A stretch of DNA of 22,908 nt from DASUMF01 sp040510575 (GTDB lineage: Bacteria > Actinomycetota > Acidimicrobiia > IMCC26256 > DASPTH01). The notes below the pieces were generated by a model. That model saw only the letters and a list, made by a program, of their open reading frames with translations. It searched no databases and was not told where the DNA came from. The stretch covers positions 1 through 22,908 of the forward strand of contig JBEVIU010000100.1 of assembly GCA_040510575.1 (NCBI GenBank), written 5' to 3'. The position numbers and the translations under genes are program-made. Position 1 is the first letter of the stretch; each line of letters starts with the position of its first letter. Below, piece after piece: positions 14,028 through 22,849 of the stretch.

Positions 14028-14980
14028 CCGCAACTGCCGCGGCGTCTGCCGCGGCACTGGTCGCTCGCCTCGCGGACGGCGACCGCGCCGCACTCGCCCG
14101 GCTTCTCACGCTCGCGGAGGCAGGCGGCGCCGACACGCAGTCGGTGTTGACGGCACTGCACCCACAGGTGCCGAGCGCGACCGTGGTGGGGATCACGGGC
14201 GCTCCTGGCGCCGGCAAGTCGACGCTCACGAACCGCCTGATCGCAGCGTTCCGCGCCCGGGGCGCGCGTGTCGGCGTGCTCGCCGTCGATCCGAGCAGCC
14301 CGTTCAGTGGAGGCGCGATCCTCGGCGACCGCGTGCGGATGCAGGACCACGAACCCGATCCCGACGTGTACGTCCGATCGATGGCGACCCGCGGGCAGCT
14401 GGGGGGGCTGGCGGGCGCAACGCCGCGGTTCGTGCGCGTGCTCGACGCTGCGGGCTTCGACCCTGTGCTCGTGGAGACGGTCGGGGTGGGTCAGTCGGAG
14501 GTGGCGGTCGCGGCGGCCGCCGACACCACGGTGGTGGTCGTCACGCCGGGCTGGGGCGACTCGGTGCAGGCGAGCAAAGCGGGGCTGCTCGAGGTGGGCG
14601 ACGTGTTCGTGGTCAACAAGGCCGACCGGGCGGCCACCGCGGCCACTGTGCGCGATCTCGAGGCGATGCTGGCGACGGCCGGGCCCCGGGGCTGGAGCCC
14701 GCCCGTGCTGACCACGGTTGCCACCGACGGCACGGGCGTGGCCGAGGTGGCGGCCTGCATCGAGGCACATCGAGTGCACCTCGTCGCCTCCGACGCCCTG
14801 GAAGAACGCCGCGAACGCCGCGTACGCGACGAACTTCGCGGTCTGGTGCTCGAGGCGCTGGCCCAGCAGGCCGATGAAGTCTGTACAGGGTCAGCATTCG
14901 ATAGCGTGGTTGCCCGGGTCGCCGCCGGGAGCGTCGATCTCTACACTGCCTCCAGCGATCTGCTTGCGAGCGAGCGCTGA
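14024..14980 (+). CDS. meaB: MeaB-type GTPase, chaperone of methylmalonyl-CoA mutase
   Basis: The 318-aa P-loop GTPase of the MeaB/ArgK family protects and reloads the adenosylcobalamin enzyme methylmalonyl-CoA mutase. Visible motifs are Walker A GAPGAGKST (59-67), the switch region LAVDPSSPFSGGAILGDRVRM, MATRGQLGGLA, ETVGVGQSE (151-159), and the guanine motif NKAD (198-201). A C-terminal helical part follows, as used for dimerisation in the family. The start is GTG 14024, overlapping the Nfu-type stop; the frame is open further upstream only inside that gene. The mutase genes are not in this window. Acyl-CoA genes downstream and a carboxylase alpha chain at 21039-22814 fit a propionyl-CoA to succinyl-CoA route, which is inference. 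Confidence 0.93.
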   Translation: MTATAAASAAALVARLADGDRAALARLLTLAEAGGADTQSVLTALHPQVPSATVVGITGAPGAGKSTLTNRLIAAFRARGARVGVLAVDPSSPFSGGAILGDRVRMQDHEPDPDVYVRSMATRGQLGGLAGATPRFVRVLDAAGFDPVLVETVGVGQSEVAVAAAADTTVVVVTPGWGDSVQASKAGLLEVGDVFVVNKADRAATAATVRDLEAMLATAGPRGWSPPVLTTVATDGTGVAEVAACIEAHRVHLVASDALEERRERRVRDELRGLVLEALAQQADEVCTGSAFDSVVARVAAGSVDLYTASSDLLASER

Positions 14981-14987
14981 TCGCAAA

Positions 14988-15012
14988 TCCCCCAGCGAGT
15001 TCCCCCAGCGAG
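14988..15012. repeat. 12-bp direct repeat (TCCCCCAGCGAG twice)
   Basis: TCCCCCAGCGAG at 14988-14999 and 15001-15012, separated by one T (period 13). It fills most of the 44-bp gap between meaB and the dehydrogenase gene. The second copy overlaps the AGAAGG ribosome site. Confidence 0.75.
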
Positions 15013-15024
15013 AAGGTTTCCAAC

Positions 15025-15885
15025 GTGAACATCGACCGGGTCGGGGTTGTCGGAGCAGGGTTGATGGGCGCAGGGATCGCGGAAGTGTGCGCGCGCTCAG
15101 GATCCCAAGTGCTCGTGTGCGACATGGATGCGAAATTTCTCGAGGGCGGCCGCGAGAAGATCGAGAGCTCGCTCGCCCGCGCGGTGCGCGCGGGCAAGCT
15201 CGACTCCGACGCCCGCGACGACGTGTTGTCGCGCGTCGGGTACACCACCGACCTCGGTGACTTCGCCGACCGCGACCTCGTCGTCGAGGCGATCATCGAG
15301 TCGGAGCACGAGAAGCTCGAGGTGTTCGCGAGTCTCGACAAGATCGTGGAGTCGCCCGACGCGATCCTGGCGTCGAACACGTCGTCGATCCCGATCATGA
15401 AGCTCGGCATGGCGACCGGTCGCCCCCAGCAGGTGATCGGGCTCCACTTCTTCAACCCGGTGCCCGTGCAGCACCTCGTCGAGCTCATCCCGTCGATCGT
15501 CACCGCGCCCGAGGCTGCGGATCGGGCCGAGGCCTACATCGGCGGCGTGATCGGCAAGCGGGTGATCCGGTCGCAGGACCGCGCCGGTTTCATCGTGAAC
15601 TACCTCTTCGTGCCCTACATCCTCTCGGCGATCCGCATGTACGAGTCGGGGTTCGCGTCGGCGGCCGACATCGACGACGGCATGGTCGAGGGCTGCTCGC
15701 ACCCGATGGGGCCGCTGGCGCTCGCCGACCTTGTCGGCCTCGACACCATCAAGGCGGTGGCCGACTCCATGTACGGCGAGTTCAAGGAGCCGCTCTATGC
15801 GGCACCCCCGCTGCTGAGCCGCATGGTCGAGGCAGGTCTGCTCGGCCGCAAGCGCGGTCGCGGCTTCTTCGACTACGCCAAGTGA
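15025..15885 (+). CDS. 3-hydroxyacyl-CoA (3-hydroxybutyryl-CoA) dehydrogenase
   Basis: The 286-aa NAD(P)-dependent enzyme oxidises L-3-hydroxyacyl-CoA to 3-ketoacyl-CoA, or runs in reverse in butyryl or PHB routes. The Rossmann motif GAGLMG (10-15) opens the protein. VVEAIIESEHEKLEVF and ILASNTSSIPI carry the conserved serine region, GLHFFNPVPVQHLVELI holds catalytic His141 and Glu153, and AGFIVNYLFVPY the conserved Asn. The C-terminal helical domain (SHPMGPLALADLVGLDTI) is intact. The size matches stand-alone Hbd/PaaH-type enzymes and not FadB fusions. GTG 15025 has AGAAGG eight bases upstream. Coupled to the enoyl-CoA hydratase by a GTGA overlap, so both steps of the cycle are co-translated. 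Confidence 0.94.
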   Translation: MNIDRVGVVGAGLMGAGIAEVCARSGSQVLVCDMDAKFLEGGREKIESSLARAVRAGKLDSDARDDVLSRVGYTTDLGDFADRDLVVEAIIESEHEKLEVFASLDKIVESPDAILASNTSSIPIMKLGMATGRPQQVIGLHFFNPVPVQHLVELIPSIVTAPEAADRAEAYIGGVIGKRVIRSQDRAGFIVNYLFVPYILSAIRMYESGFASAADIDDGMVEGCSHPMGPLALADLVGLDTIKAVADSMYGEFKEPLYAAPPLLSRMVEAGLLGRKRGRGFFDYAK

Positions 15886-16661
15886 GCGACGCCCTCCTGG
15901 TTCGTGAAGCGCGCGATGGCGGCGTCGTGCTCCTACGCCTCAACCGACCGCCGCTGCACCCGCTGTCGACCGCGGTGCTCGCGGAGATCGCGACGCACGC
16001 TCACGAGCTCGCCGCCGATCCCGCGCTGAAGGCGGTGGTGATCACCGGCGGCGAGAAGGCGTTCGCGGCCGGCGCCGACGTCTCCGAGTTCACCGAGCCG
16101 GGTGTCGCGCCGCGCGTCAGCGCCGCGTTCCGAGCGGCGTTCGACGCACTGGGCGCGATCCCGCGACCGGTGATCGCGGCGATCGAAGGCTTCGCGCTCG
16201 GTGGCGGCTTCGAGCTCGCATTGGCGTGCGACCTGCGCGTCGCCGGCGACGGCGCACGCCTCGGTTTCCCCGAGATCCAGCTCGGGATCTTCCCCGGCGC
16301 GGGTGGGACGCAACGCGCGGCCCGGCTCATCGGACCGGCGCGCACGAAGGACCTCGTGTGGAGCGGTCGTCACGTGAAGGCGCCCGAAGCGCTCGAGCTG
16401 GGCCTGGTCGATCGTGTCGTCCCCGCTGGAACCGCGCTCGACGCGGCGGTCGAGCTCGCCACGTCGCTCGGCGGCGGTGCCGTCGTCGCCATGGGCCTGG
16501 CGAAACGGGTGATCGACGGTGGCCTCGACGGTTCGCTCGCGGCCGGTCTCGACCTCGAAGCCGCGGCATTCGCGGAGGCGTTCGACACCGACGACGCGGC
16601 CACCGGCGTGCGCAGCTTCCTCGACGACGGTCCTGGCAAAGCCACCTTCCAGGGGCGCTGA
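15882..16661 (+). CDS. Enoyl-CoA hydratase/isomerase
   Basis: The 259-aa crotonase-fold enzyme hydrates trans-2-enoyl-CoA to 3-hydroxyacyl-CoA. The oxyanion-hole strand is ITGGEKAFAAGADVSEF (from residue 54) and the second oxyanion loop is EGFALGGGFELALACDLRVA. Both catalytic glutamates are present: Glu111 (GGGFELA) and Glu131 (FPEIQLGIFPGAGGTQR). This favours a true hydratase over a crotonase-fold relative. GTG 15882 overlaps the stop of the dehydrogenase, which takes its product in beta-oxidation. The C-terminal helices (RSFLDDGPGKATFQGR) end as in the family. Convergent with the secreted hydrolase gene, 22 bp between stops. Confidence 0.93.
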   Translation: MSDALLVREARDGGVVLLRLNRPPLHPLSTAVLAEIATHAHELAADPALKAVVITGGEKAFAAGADVSEFTEPGVAPRVSAAFRAAFDALGAIPRPVIAAIEGFALGGGFELALACDLRVAGDGARLGFPEIQLGIFPGAGGTQRAARLIGPARTKDLVWSGRHVKAPEALELGLVDRVVPAGTALDAAVELATSLGGGAVVAMGLAKRVIDGGLDGSLAAGLDLEAAAFAEAFDTDDAATGVRSFLDDGPGKATFQGR

Positions 16662-16683
16662 GCGACCCGACATCTGGGTTCAG

Positions 16684-18189
16684 CTAGCTGCCGACGGACG
16701 AGTCGCCGGCGACCGCTTCGAGGTGGTCAGCGTCGGCCCGCAGCAGGAACCCGGCAGTCACTGCGCGCTCGGTCGCGGCGTTCCATTCGTCGACGAAGGC
16801 AGCGTGCGAGGGGAACGCGCCGGCGATCTGCTCGGCGCCGAACGCATTGGTGGTGCCGTAGAGCGAGCAGCCGCTGTTCCCCGTGCCGGAGAGGGTCGCC
16901 ACCGGCACGTCGACCTGGGGCGTGCGGATGCCGCCGATCGCGATGCCGTGCTCGTCGCGCGCGACGTCGTTCCGGGCGCGATCGATGCGCAGGCGTGGCG
17001 CGTGCGGTGGCGGGGTGCCGTCGGCAACCCAACGCTCGAGTGCCGCCAGCGCTGCGGCCACCACGTAGTGGTGTGGTCCGGTGTTCACGGGTGCGGCGCA
17101 GGTCACGAAGCTGTCGGTGAGCGCACTCGACGGCGCGCGCATCGCAGCGAACAGCGCGGCGTCGGCCGACCCGTTGCCGGTGTCCGGGCGGCCGATGGTG
17201 AACCCGTACGCGTCGAAGTGCGCAGTGCCCGCGACCTGCCAGTCGCGGTAGCCGGCGCGGTCGGGTTGTCGTGCGGCGATCGCGCCGAGCTCGAAGAGGT
17301 CGCTCTCCGACGTGAACACGAGCACGGGCACGTCGAGGTCGTGGCGGATCATCGTCGGCTCCGGCGCGGCGACGTCGCGTTGCGGTGACTCCGACAACGC
17401 TGCACCACTGCTCCCGCGACTGTGCACGAGGAAGCCGTCGTACACCTCAGCGATCGGCTGGATCGCGTCGATGTACGTGGTGAGACGGAAGGCCGATTGC
17501 GACTGACCGATCGCGAGCAGTCGCATGGTGTCGAGGCCGCCGAGCACATTGCCCGCGCCCGGCACGCGCAGGAGCCGCCCCACCTGGCTGTAGATGTCGT
17601 ACGAGAAGCTGTCGGACGCGATGTGCAGGGATCCGTACCGTGCCGGGTCCTCCACGGTCGTCGCGTGCAGTCCGGCCGTGGTCGCGCCGAAGCCCTTCAG
17701 CCCGTCCACCTGCGCGCTCACACCCACCCAGACGTCACCGTGACGGATCATCTCGGTGTGGGCGAGGATCCAACTCACCGCGTGGTCGATGCCGGCGCTC
17801 ACGTTGAGCCACTCCACGACCGTGGTGCCGCTGAAGCGGCTCGCGTCGACCGGGCGGTACACGACGATGCGCGTGGTGTACGGGCTGGACTCGGCCGGGG
17901 TCACGCGCCACCGTCCCGAACGCGCCAGCGGCTTCGCGCTGGTGAAGGAGCTCGCGGTGCCCGACACGAACCACTCGGTCGCTTCGTAGCCGACGTCGGC
18001 GAGGTCGAACGTCGTGCCTCGCATCACGATCTCGCCATCACCGCCGGTGATCGGTCCGGTCGCAGTCGGAACGTCGGGAGCGCCGGACACGACGCGGCTC
18101 GGTGCCCGTGGTGCCGCGTGGGCGGCGACAACCGTCGTCGACAACACGACGAGCACCACGAGCACGACGCACCGGGCCCGAGCGGTCAC
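16684..18189 (-). CDS. Secreted alpha/beta hydrolase domain protein
   Basis: The 501-aa exported protein has a classical signal peptide (CVVLVVLVVLSTTVVAAHA, cleavage likely after AHA at about residue 25). The mature part fits the large alpha/beta hydrolase domain family: TTRIVVYRPVDASRFSG, VVEWLNVSAG, HTEMIRHGDVWVGVSAQ, RYGSLHIASDSFSYDIYSQ and the nucleophile elbow LLAIGQSQSAFRL with Ser230. Possible acids are Glu295/Asp297 in VFTSESD, and a His is present in AGTAHFDAYG (His324). The family is poorly characterised, so an esterase-type role is only a guess. GTG 18189 overlaps the stop of the SRPBCC gene and starts directly at the signal peptide; the longer open frame upstream is a shadow. Last gene of a three-gene minus-strand operon. 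Confidence 0.85.
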   Translation of the reverse strand: MTARARCVVLVVLVVLSTTVVAAHAAPRAPSRVVSGAPDVPTATGPITGGDGEIVMRGTTFDLADVGYEATEWFVSGTASSFTSAKPLARSGRWRVTPAESSPYTTRIVVYRPVDASRFSGTTVVEWLNVSAGIDHAVSWILAHTEMIRHGDVWVGVSAQVDGLKGFGATTAGLHATTVEDPARYGSLHIASDSFSYDIYSQVGRLLRVPGAGNVLGGLDTMRLLAIGQSQSAFRLTTYIDAIQPIAEVYDGFLVHSRGSSGAALSESPQRDVAAPEPTMIRHDLDVPVLVFTSESDLFELGAIAARQPDRAGYRDWQVAGTAHFDAYGFTIGRPDTGNGSADAALFAAMRAPSSALTDSFVTCAAPVNTGPHHYVVAAALAALERWVADGTPPPHAPRLRIDRARNDVARDEHGIAIGGIRTPQVDVPVATLSGTGNSGCSLYGTTNAFGAEQIAGAFPSHAAFVDEWNAATERAVTAGFLLRADADHLEAVAGDSSVGS

Positions 18190-18626
18190 TGCTCCTCGAC
18201 CGCCGCCTTCAGCCGTTCGACGTTGCCCGACCAGACGTGGCGCAGCACCGGTCGACCGATCTGTTCGCCGAGCGTGCCGGCGAGCCACCACGGGAAGCGC
18301 AGGCGCTCTTCCCAGCAGAACTCGGTGCGGGCGGCGTCGAGCTCCCGCAGCCGGAAGTCGGCATCACCCTTCACCGCGCCGCGGTGATCGATGGCCATCA
18401 GCGTCGGCGGCTCCCAACGCGTGACCACGAAGTGGTCGGTGGTCGACAGCGGGCCGATGCGCGTGAGGCACGCGAACGCAGTGCCGGCGCCCTCGCGCTG
18501 CTCGCTCTCGAACGTGATGCTCACCGCGTCCTGCATCCACTCGGTGTGGGTCTCGATGCGTTCGACGGCGCGCCAGACGACATCGATCGGCGCTTCGATC
18601 GTGGCGCACACACGAACGGTGATCAC
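18186..18626 (-). CDS. SRPBCC (START/polyketide-cyclase-like) family protein
   Basis: The 146-aa product has a helix-grip fold with a hydrophobic ligand pocket. VRVCATIEAPIDVVWRAVERIETHTEWMQD is the typical first strand and helix with the Trp, here quoted in part as IEAPIDVVWRAVERI. GPLSTTDHFVVTRWEPPTLM and FCWEERLRFPWW are the central strands, and VLRHVWSGNVERLKAAVEEQ the long C-terminal helix. The ligand and activity are unknown; members bind lipids, polyketides or coenzymes. GTG 18626 overlaps the GalT-family stop (GTGA), and its own stop overlaps the secreted hydrolase start. The start is set by this coupling and by the fold boundary. Confidence 0.85.
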   Translation of the reverse strand: MITVRVCATIEAPIDVVWRAVERIETHTEWMQDAVSITFESEQREGAGTAFACLTRIGPLSTTDHFVVTRWEPPTLMAIDHRGAVKGDADFRLRELDAARTEFCWEERLRFPWWLAGTLGEQIGRPVLRHVWSGNVERLKAAVEEQ

Positions 18627-19582
18627 GGACCACCGTCGCGCACGAGCGTGACAGCCCGCTCGGCGGGCGTGGTGTTCACGAGCACGCCGGTGCCCATCTC
18701 GAAGCCGGCCACCACGGTGAGACGCGGCGTGATCTCCACGTACCAGCGCCGGGGTCCGGTGCCGTCGGCGGCCGCGGTGTGCACCGTCACGTTGTAGGGC
18801 GGATCGCCGAGCGCGGCACCGAGTGCCCCGAGCGCGTCGCGCATGGTGATCGCGATGGCGTCGAGCAACGAGTCGGCGGCCTGGTCGAAGCGCGACCCGG
18901 CGGTGGGATCGCCGACGCGCAGCACGAACGGCGAGCCGCCTGCGAGCGGGAACCACGCGGCGGCGTCGCGCTCGAACAAAACGGTGCCGTGCTGACGGGC
19001 ATCGTCGAGGTCGGCGCCGAGCAGGTCGATGCCTTCGTCGGCCGCGGTGGTCGCTCGCGCATCTGCCGCGTACGCCTCGGGTGGCACGAAGTCGATCGCG
19101 ACGACCTGCGCGTGGGGATGCGCGATCGAGGCACCGGCGGCGCGCCGGTGGTTGAGCAGCGCGACGGCGTACGCGTGTCCGTCGCGGAGGTGGAAGGCCG
19201 TCCGGTCGCGCATGACGTGCAGCACCTCGACGGCTTCGTCGTCGTCGAGGACGCCGAAGGCGCGGCGGTGGTCGGGCCCGAGCACGACGACCTCGTGCGC
19301 GCCGGTCGCGCCCGGCCCGGCACCGTCGCCACCGACGATCGGGTAGAGGTTCGGGACGACGCGCACCCGCCAGCCGGGCGTCTCCGGCGCGCCGTCGCCG
19401 GTGCGGCACACCTCCGGGGGCGTCATCGTCTCGTGGCCGACGCAGAACGGGCAGTGCTCGGGGCCCGCGTCGCGCTCGGGCGCATCGTGGGCGACGGTGT
19501 GCGGTCGGGCGGCACGACCGGCGGCGACGATCGCCAGGTGTCCACTCAGGGCGTCGAGGCGCAACTCCGTCGACGCCGGCAT
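18623..19582 (-). CDS. GalT-family (galactose-1-phosphate uridylyltransferase-like) enzyme
   Basis: The 319-aa HIT-superfamily nucleotidyltransferase has RLDALSGHLAIVAAGRAARP at the start, the zinc pair CPFC (Cys44, Cys47), RVVPNLYPIVG, and the catalytic HPH with following Gln (AHPHAQV, His155/His157/Gln159). In GalT the second His is uridylylated during transfer between glucose- and galactose-phosphates. No galE, galK or other Leloir gene is in the window, so the true substrate may be another nucleotide sugar or nucleotide. ATG 19582 follows TAACCT by seven bases, suggesting a leaderless transcript. First gene of an operon with SRPBCC and secreted hydrolase genes; divergent from the lpdA-type gene, 76 bp apart. 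Confidence 0.85.
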   Translation of the reverse strand: MPASTELRLDALSGHLAIVAAGRAARPHTVAHDAPERDAGPEHCPFCVGHETMTPPEVCRTGDGAPETPGWRVRVVPNLYPIVGGDGAGPGATGAHEVVVLGPDHRRAFGVLDDDEAVEVLHVMRDRTAFHLRDGHAYAVALLNHRRAAGASIAHPHAQVVAIDFVPPEAYAADARATTAADEGIDLLGADLDDARQHGTVLFERDAAAWFPLAGGSPFVLRVGDPTAGSRFDQAADSLLDAIAITMRDALGALGAALGDPPYNVTVHTAAADGTGPRRWYVEITPRLTVVAGFEMGTGVLVNTTPAERAVTLVRDGGP

Positions 19583-19589
19583 GAAGAGC

Positions 19590-19595
19590 AGGTTA
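19590..19595 (-). promoter_or_regulatory. Candidate -10 box TAACCT for the GalT-family operon
   Basis: TAACCT on the minus strand ends seven bases before the ATG at 19582, so the transcript may start at or near the start codon. A small palindrome, CCGCC-AA-GGCGG (19602-19613), lies just upstream. Confidence 0.45.
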
Positions 19596-19645
19596 CGTGG
19601 GCCGCCAAGGCGGGCCGTTTCGCAGATCGGATCGATGTCGCCGCG

Positions 19646-19651
19646 TACCAT
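19646..19651 (+). promoter_or_regulatory. Candidate -10 box TACCAT for the lpdA-type gene
   Basis: TACCAT fits TANNNT and ends seven bases before the ATG at 19659. No ribosome site is visible between them, consistent with a leaderless mRNA. Confidence 0.45.
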
Positions 19652-19658
19652 TCCCGTC

Positions 19659-21014
19659 ATGCCCAGCGTCGTGATCCTCGGTGGTGGCCCCGCGGGCAAC
19701 ACGTGCGCGAGCGTGGCCGCCACCCTCGGTGCCGACGTCACACTCGTCGAGCGAGACATCGTGGGCGGTGCCGCGCACCTCTGGGATTGCATCCCGTCGA
19801 AGGCGATGATCGCGACCGGCGGCGAGCTGGCCGAGCTCGGACGCTCCAAGTCGATGGGGCTCCACGCCGAAGGCCGGCTCGACATCGATGCGGTGAAGGT
19901 GCGCGTGTCGTCGATCGAGCAACGGCTGCACGACTCCGTCACCGGTCTGCTCGATGCCCAGCACGTGCGCGTGATCATGGGCACCGCCTCGTTCAAGGGG
20001 CCCCACGAGATCGTGGTGGAGACCGCGAGCGGCATCGAGGAGCTCTCGGCCGACTTCGTGGTGGTGTGCACGGGTTCGCGGCCGCGCGTGCCCGACTTCG
20101 TGCCCGTCGACCACGAGCGCGTGCTCACCACTCGCGACTCGTACCCTCCGCCGGAGATGCCCGAGCACATGATCGTGATCGGGTCGGGTGTCACCGGCGT
20201 GGAGTTCACCCACCTGTTCGATTCGCTCGGCTCGAAGGTCACGCTGCTCGTGTCGCGCCAGCAGGTGCTGCCGATCAAGGACGCCGAGGTTGCGGCCGCG
20301 TTGGAGGACGCGTTCCTGGAACGGGGCGTCACCCTCCTGAAGGGTGCACGCGCCAGTGCCGTCGAGCGCGTCGGCGACGTGGTGCGGGTGGTGTGCCAGG
20401 ACGGTCGGATCGTCGAAGGCTCACACGCGGTGCTCGCAGTGGGGTCGATCCCCAACAGCGAGGATCTCGGCCTCGACGAGGCCGGCGTGGAGGTCGACGA
20501 CGCGGGCTACGTGCGGGTGAACCACAACTGTCTGTCGAACGTCGGGCACATCTACGCCGCCGGCGACGTGTCGGGCAAGCTGCCGTTGTCGTCGGTGGCC
20601 GCGATGCAGGGTCGCAAGATCGCCGAGCACCTCATGGGCCTGCACAACCGCCCACACCGGCACCTCGACTACGACAAGGCCGCGTCGGCGGTGTTCACCG
20701 AGCCCGAGATCGCCGACGTCGGGCTGGCGGAAGCTGAGGCGTTCTCCGTCGGCCGCAAGATACGGGTCACCAAGGTGCCGTACTCCGCCAACGCCAAGGC
20801 GCTGATCAAGGGCGACGCCCGCGGGTTCGTGAAGATCCTGTCCGATCCGGCCACCGGTGTGGTGCTCGGCGGATCGATCGTCGGTCGCAGCGCGGCGGAG
20901 CTCATCAGCGTGATCGCGGTTGCCGTCACCAACGGCTTGCGCGTCGACGACATCGTCGACTCGCTCCTGGTGCACCCGTCGCTGGCCGAATCCCTCGCCG
21001 ACGCGGCGAGCTGA
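19659..21014 (+). CDS. lpdA: LpdA-type flavoprotein, NAD(P)H quinone reductase-like
   Basis: The 451-aa FAD/NAD(P)-dependent protein has the dihydrolipoamide dehydrogenase fold: FAD motif VVILGGGPAGNTCA (from 4), NAD motif MIVIGSGVTGVEFTHLFDS, the second FAD motif GHIYAAGDVSGKLP, and a C-terminal dimerisation domain. In lipoamide dehydrogenases the active site is CxxxxC. Here it reads GGAAHLWDCIPSK, so only Cys44 remains and position 39 is Ala. Mycobacterium tuberculosis LpdA (Rv3303c) has the same kind of loss and works as a quinone reductase rather than in pyruvate dehydrogenase. Unlike that protein as I recall it, the C-terminal HPSLAE (His439, Glu444) is kept here. Quinone reductase activity is inferred. 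Convergent with the carboxylase gene. Confidence 0.9.
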   Translation: MPSVVILGGGPAGNTCASVAATLGADVTLVERDIVGGAAHLWDCIPSKAMIATGGELAELGRSKSMGLHAEGRLDIDAVKVRVSSIEQRLHDSVTGLLDAQHVRVIMGTASFKGPHEIVVETASGIEELSADFVVVCTGSRPRVPDFVPVDHERVLTTRDSYPPPEMPEHMIVIGSGVTGVEFTHLFDSLGSKVTLLVSRQQVLPIKDAEVAAALEDAFLERGVTLLKGARASAVERVGDVVRVVCQDGRIVEGSHAVLAVGSIPNSEDLGLDEAGVEVDDAGYVRVNHNCLSNVGHIYAAGDVSGKLPLSSVAAMQGRKIAEHLMGLHNRPHRHLDYDKAASAVFTEPEIADVGLAEAEAFSVGRKIRVTKVPYSANAKALIKGDARGFVKILSDPATGVVLGGSIVGRSAAELISVIAVAVTNGLRVDDIVDSLLVHPSLAESLADAAS

Positions 21015-21038
21015 GCGCGCGATCGGGACGGCTGGGCG

Positions 21039-22814
<1,776 letters not shown>

Positions 22815-22837
22815 AAGGGACGCCGAATGAGACGCCG

Positions 22838-22844
22838 TATCCTA
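22838..22844. promoter_or_regulatory. Symmetric divergent -10 element (TATCCTA)
   Basis: The plus strand reads TATCCT (22838-22843), six bases before the ATG at 22850. The minus strand reads TAGGAT (complement of 22839-22844), about 24 bases before the carboxylase GTG at 22814. Both fit TANNNT and share five base pairs inside the palindrome CCGTA-TCC-TACGG (22835-22847). It is a candidate single site for divergent transcription. Confidence 0.45.
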
Positions 22845-22849
22845 CGGCC

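Noticed and set aside
12471..14779. Minus-strand open frames opposite murA, the Nfu-type gene and meaB
   Set aside because: They cross three certain genes and have no domains or ribosome sites.
16662..16683. Short ACCC/GGGT inverted repeat between hydratase and secreted hydrolase
   Set aside because: Only four pairs, expected by chance in GC-rich DNA.
19583..20455. N-terminal extension of the GalT-type frame opposite lpdA
   Set aside because: The extension is antisense to a well-supported gene, and the family N-terminus begins at 19582.
19659..21014. Calling this gene E3 of a pyruvate or 2-oxoglutarate dehydrogenase complex
   Set aside because: The CxxxxC redox disulfide is missing (Ala39), and no E1 or E2 gene is near.
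21015..21038. AGCGC/GCGCT pairing between lpdA and the carboxylase
   Set aside because: A five-base stem with a wide loop and no T-tract; too weak to report as a terminator.
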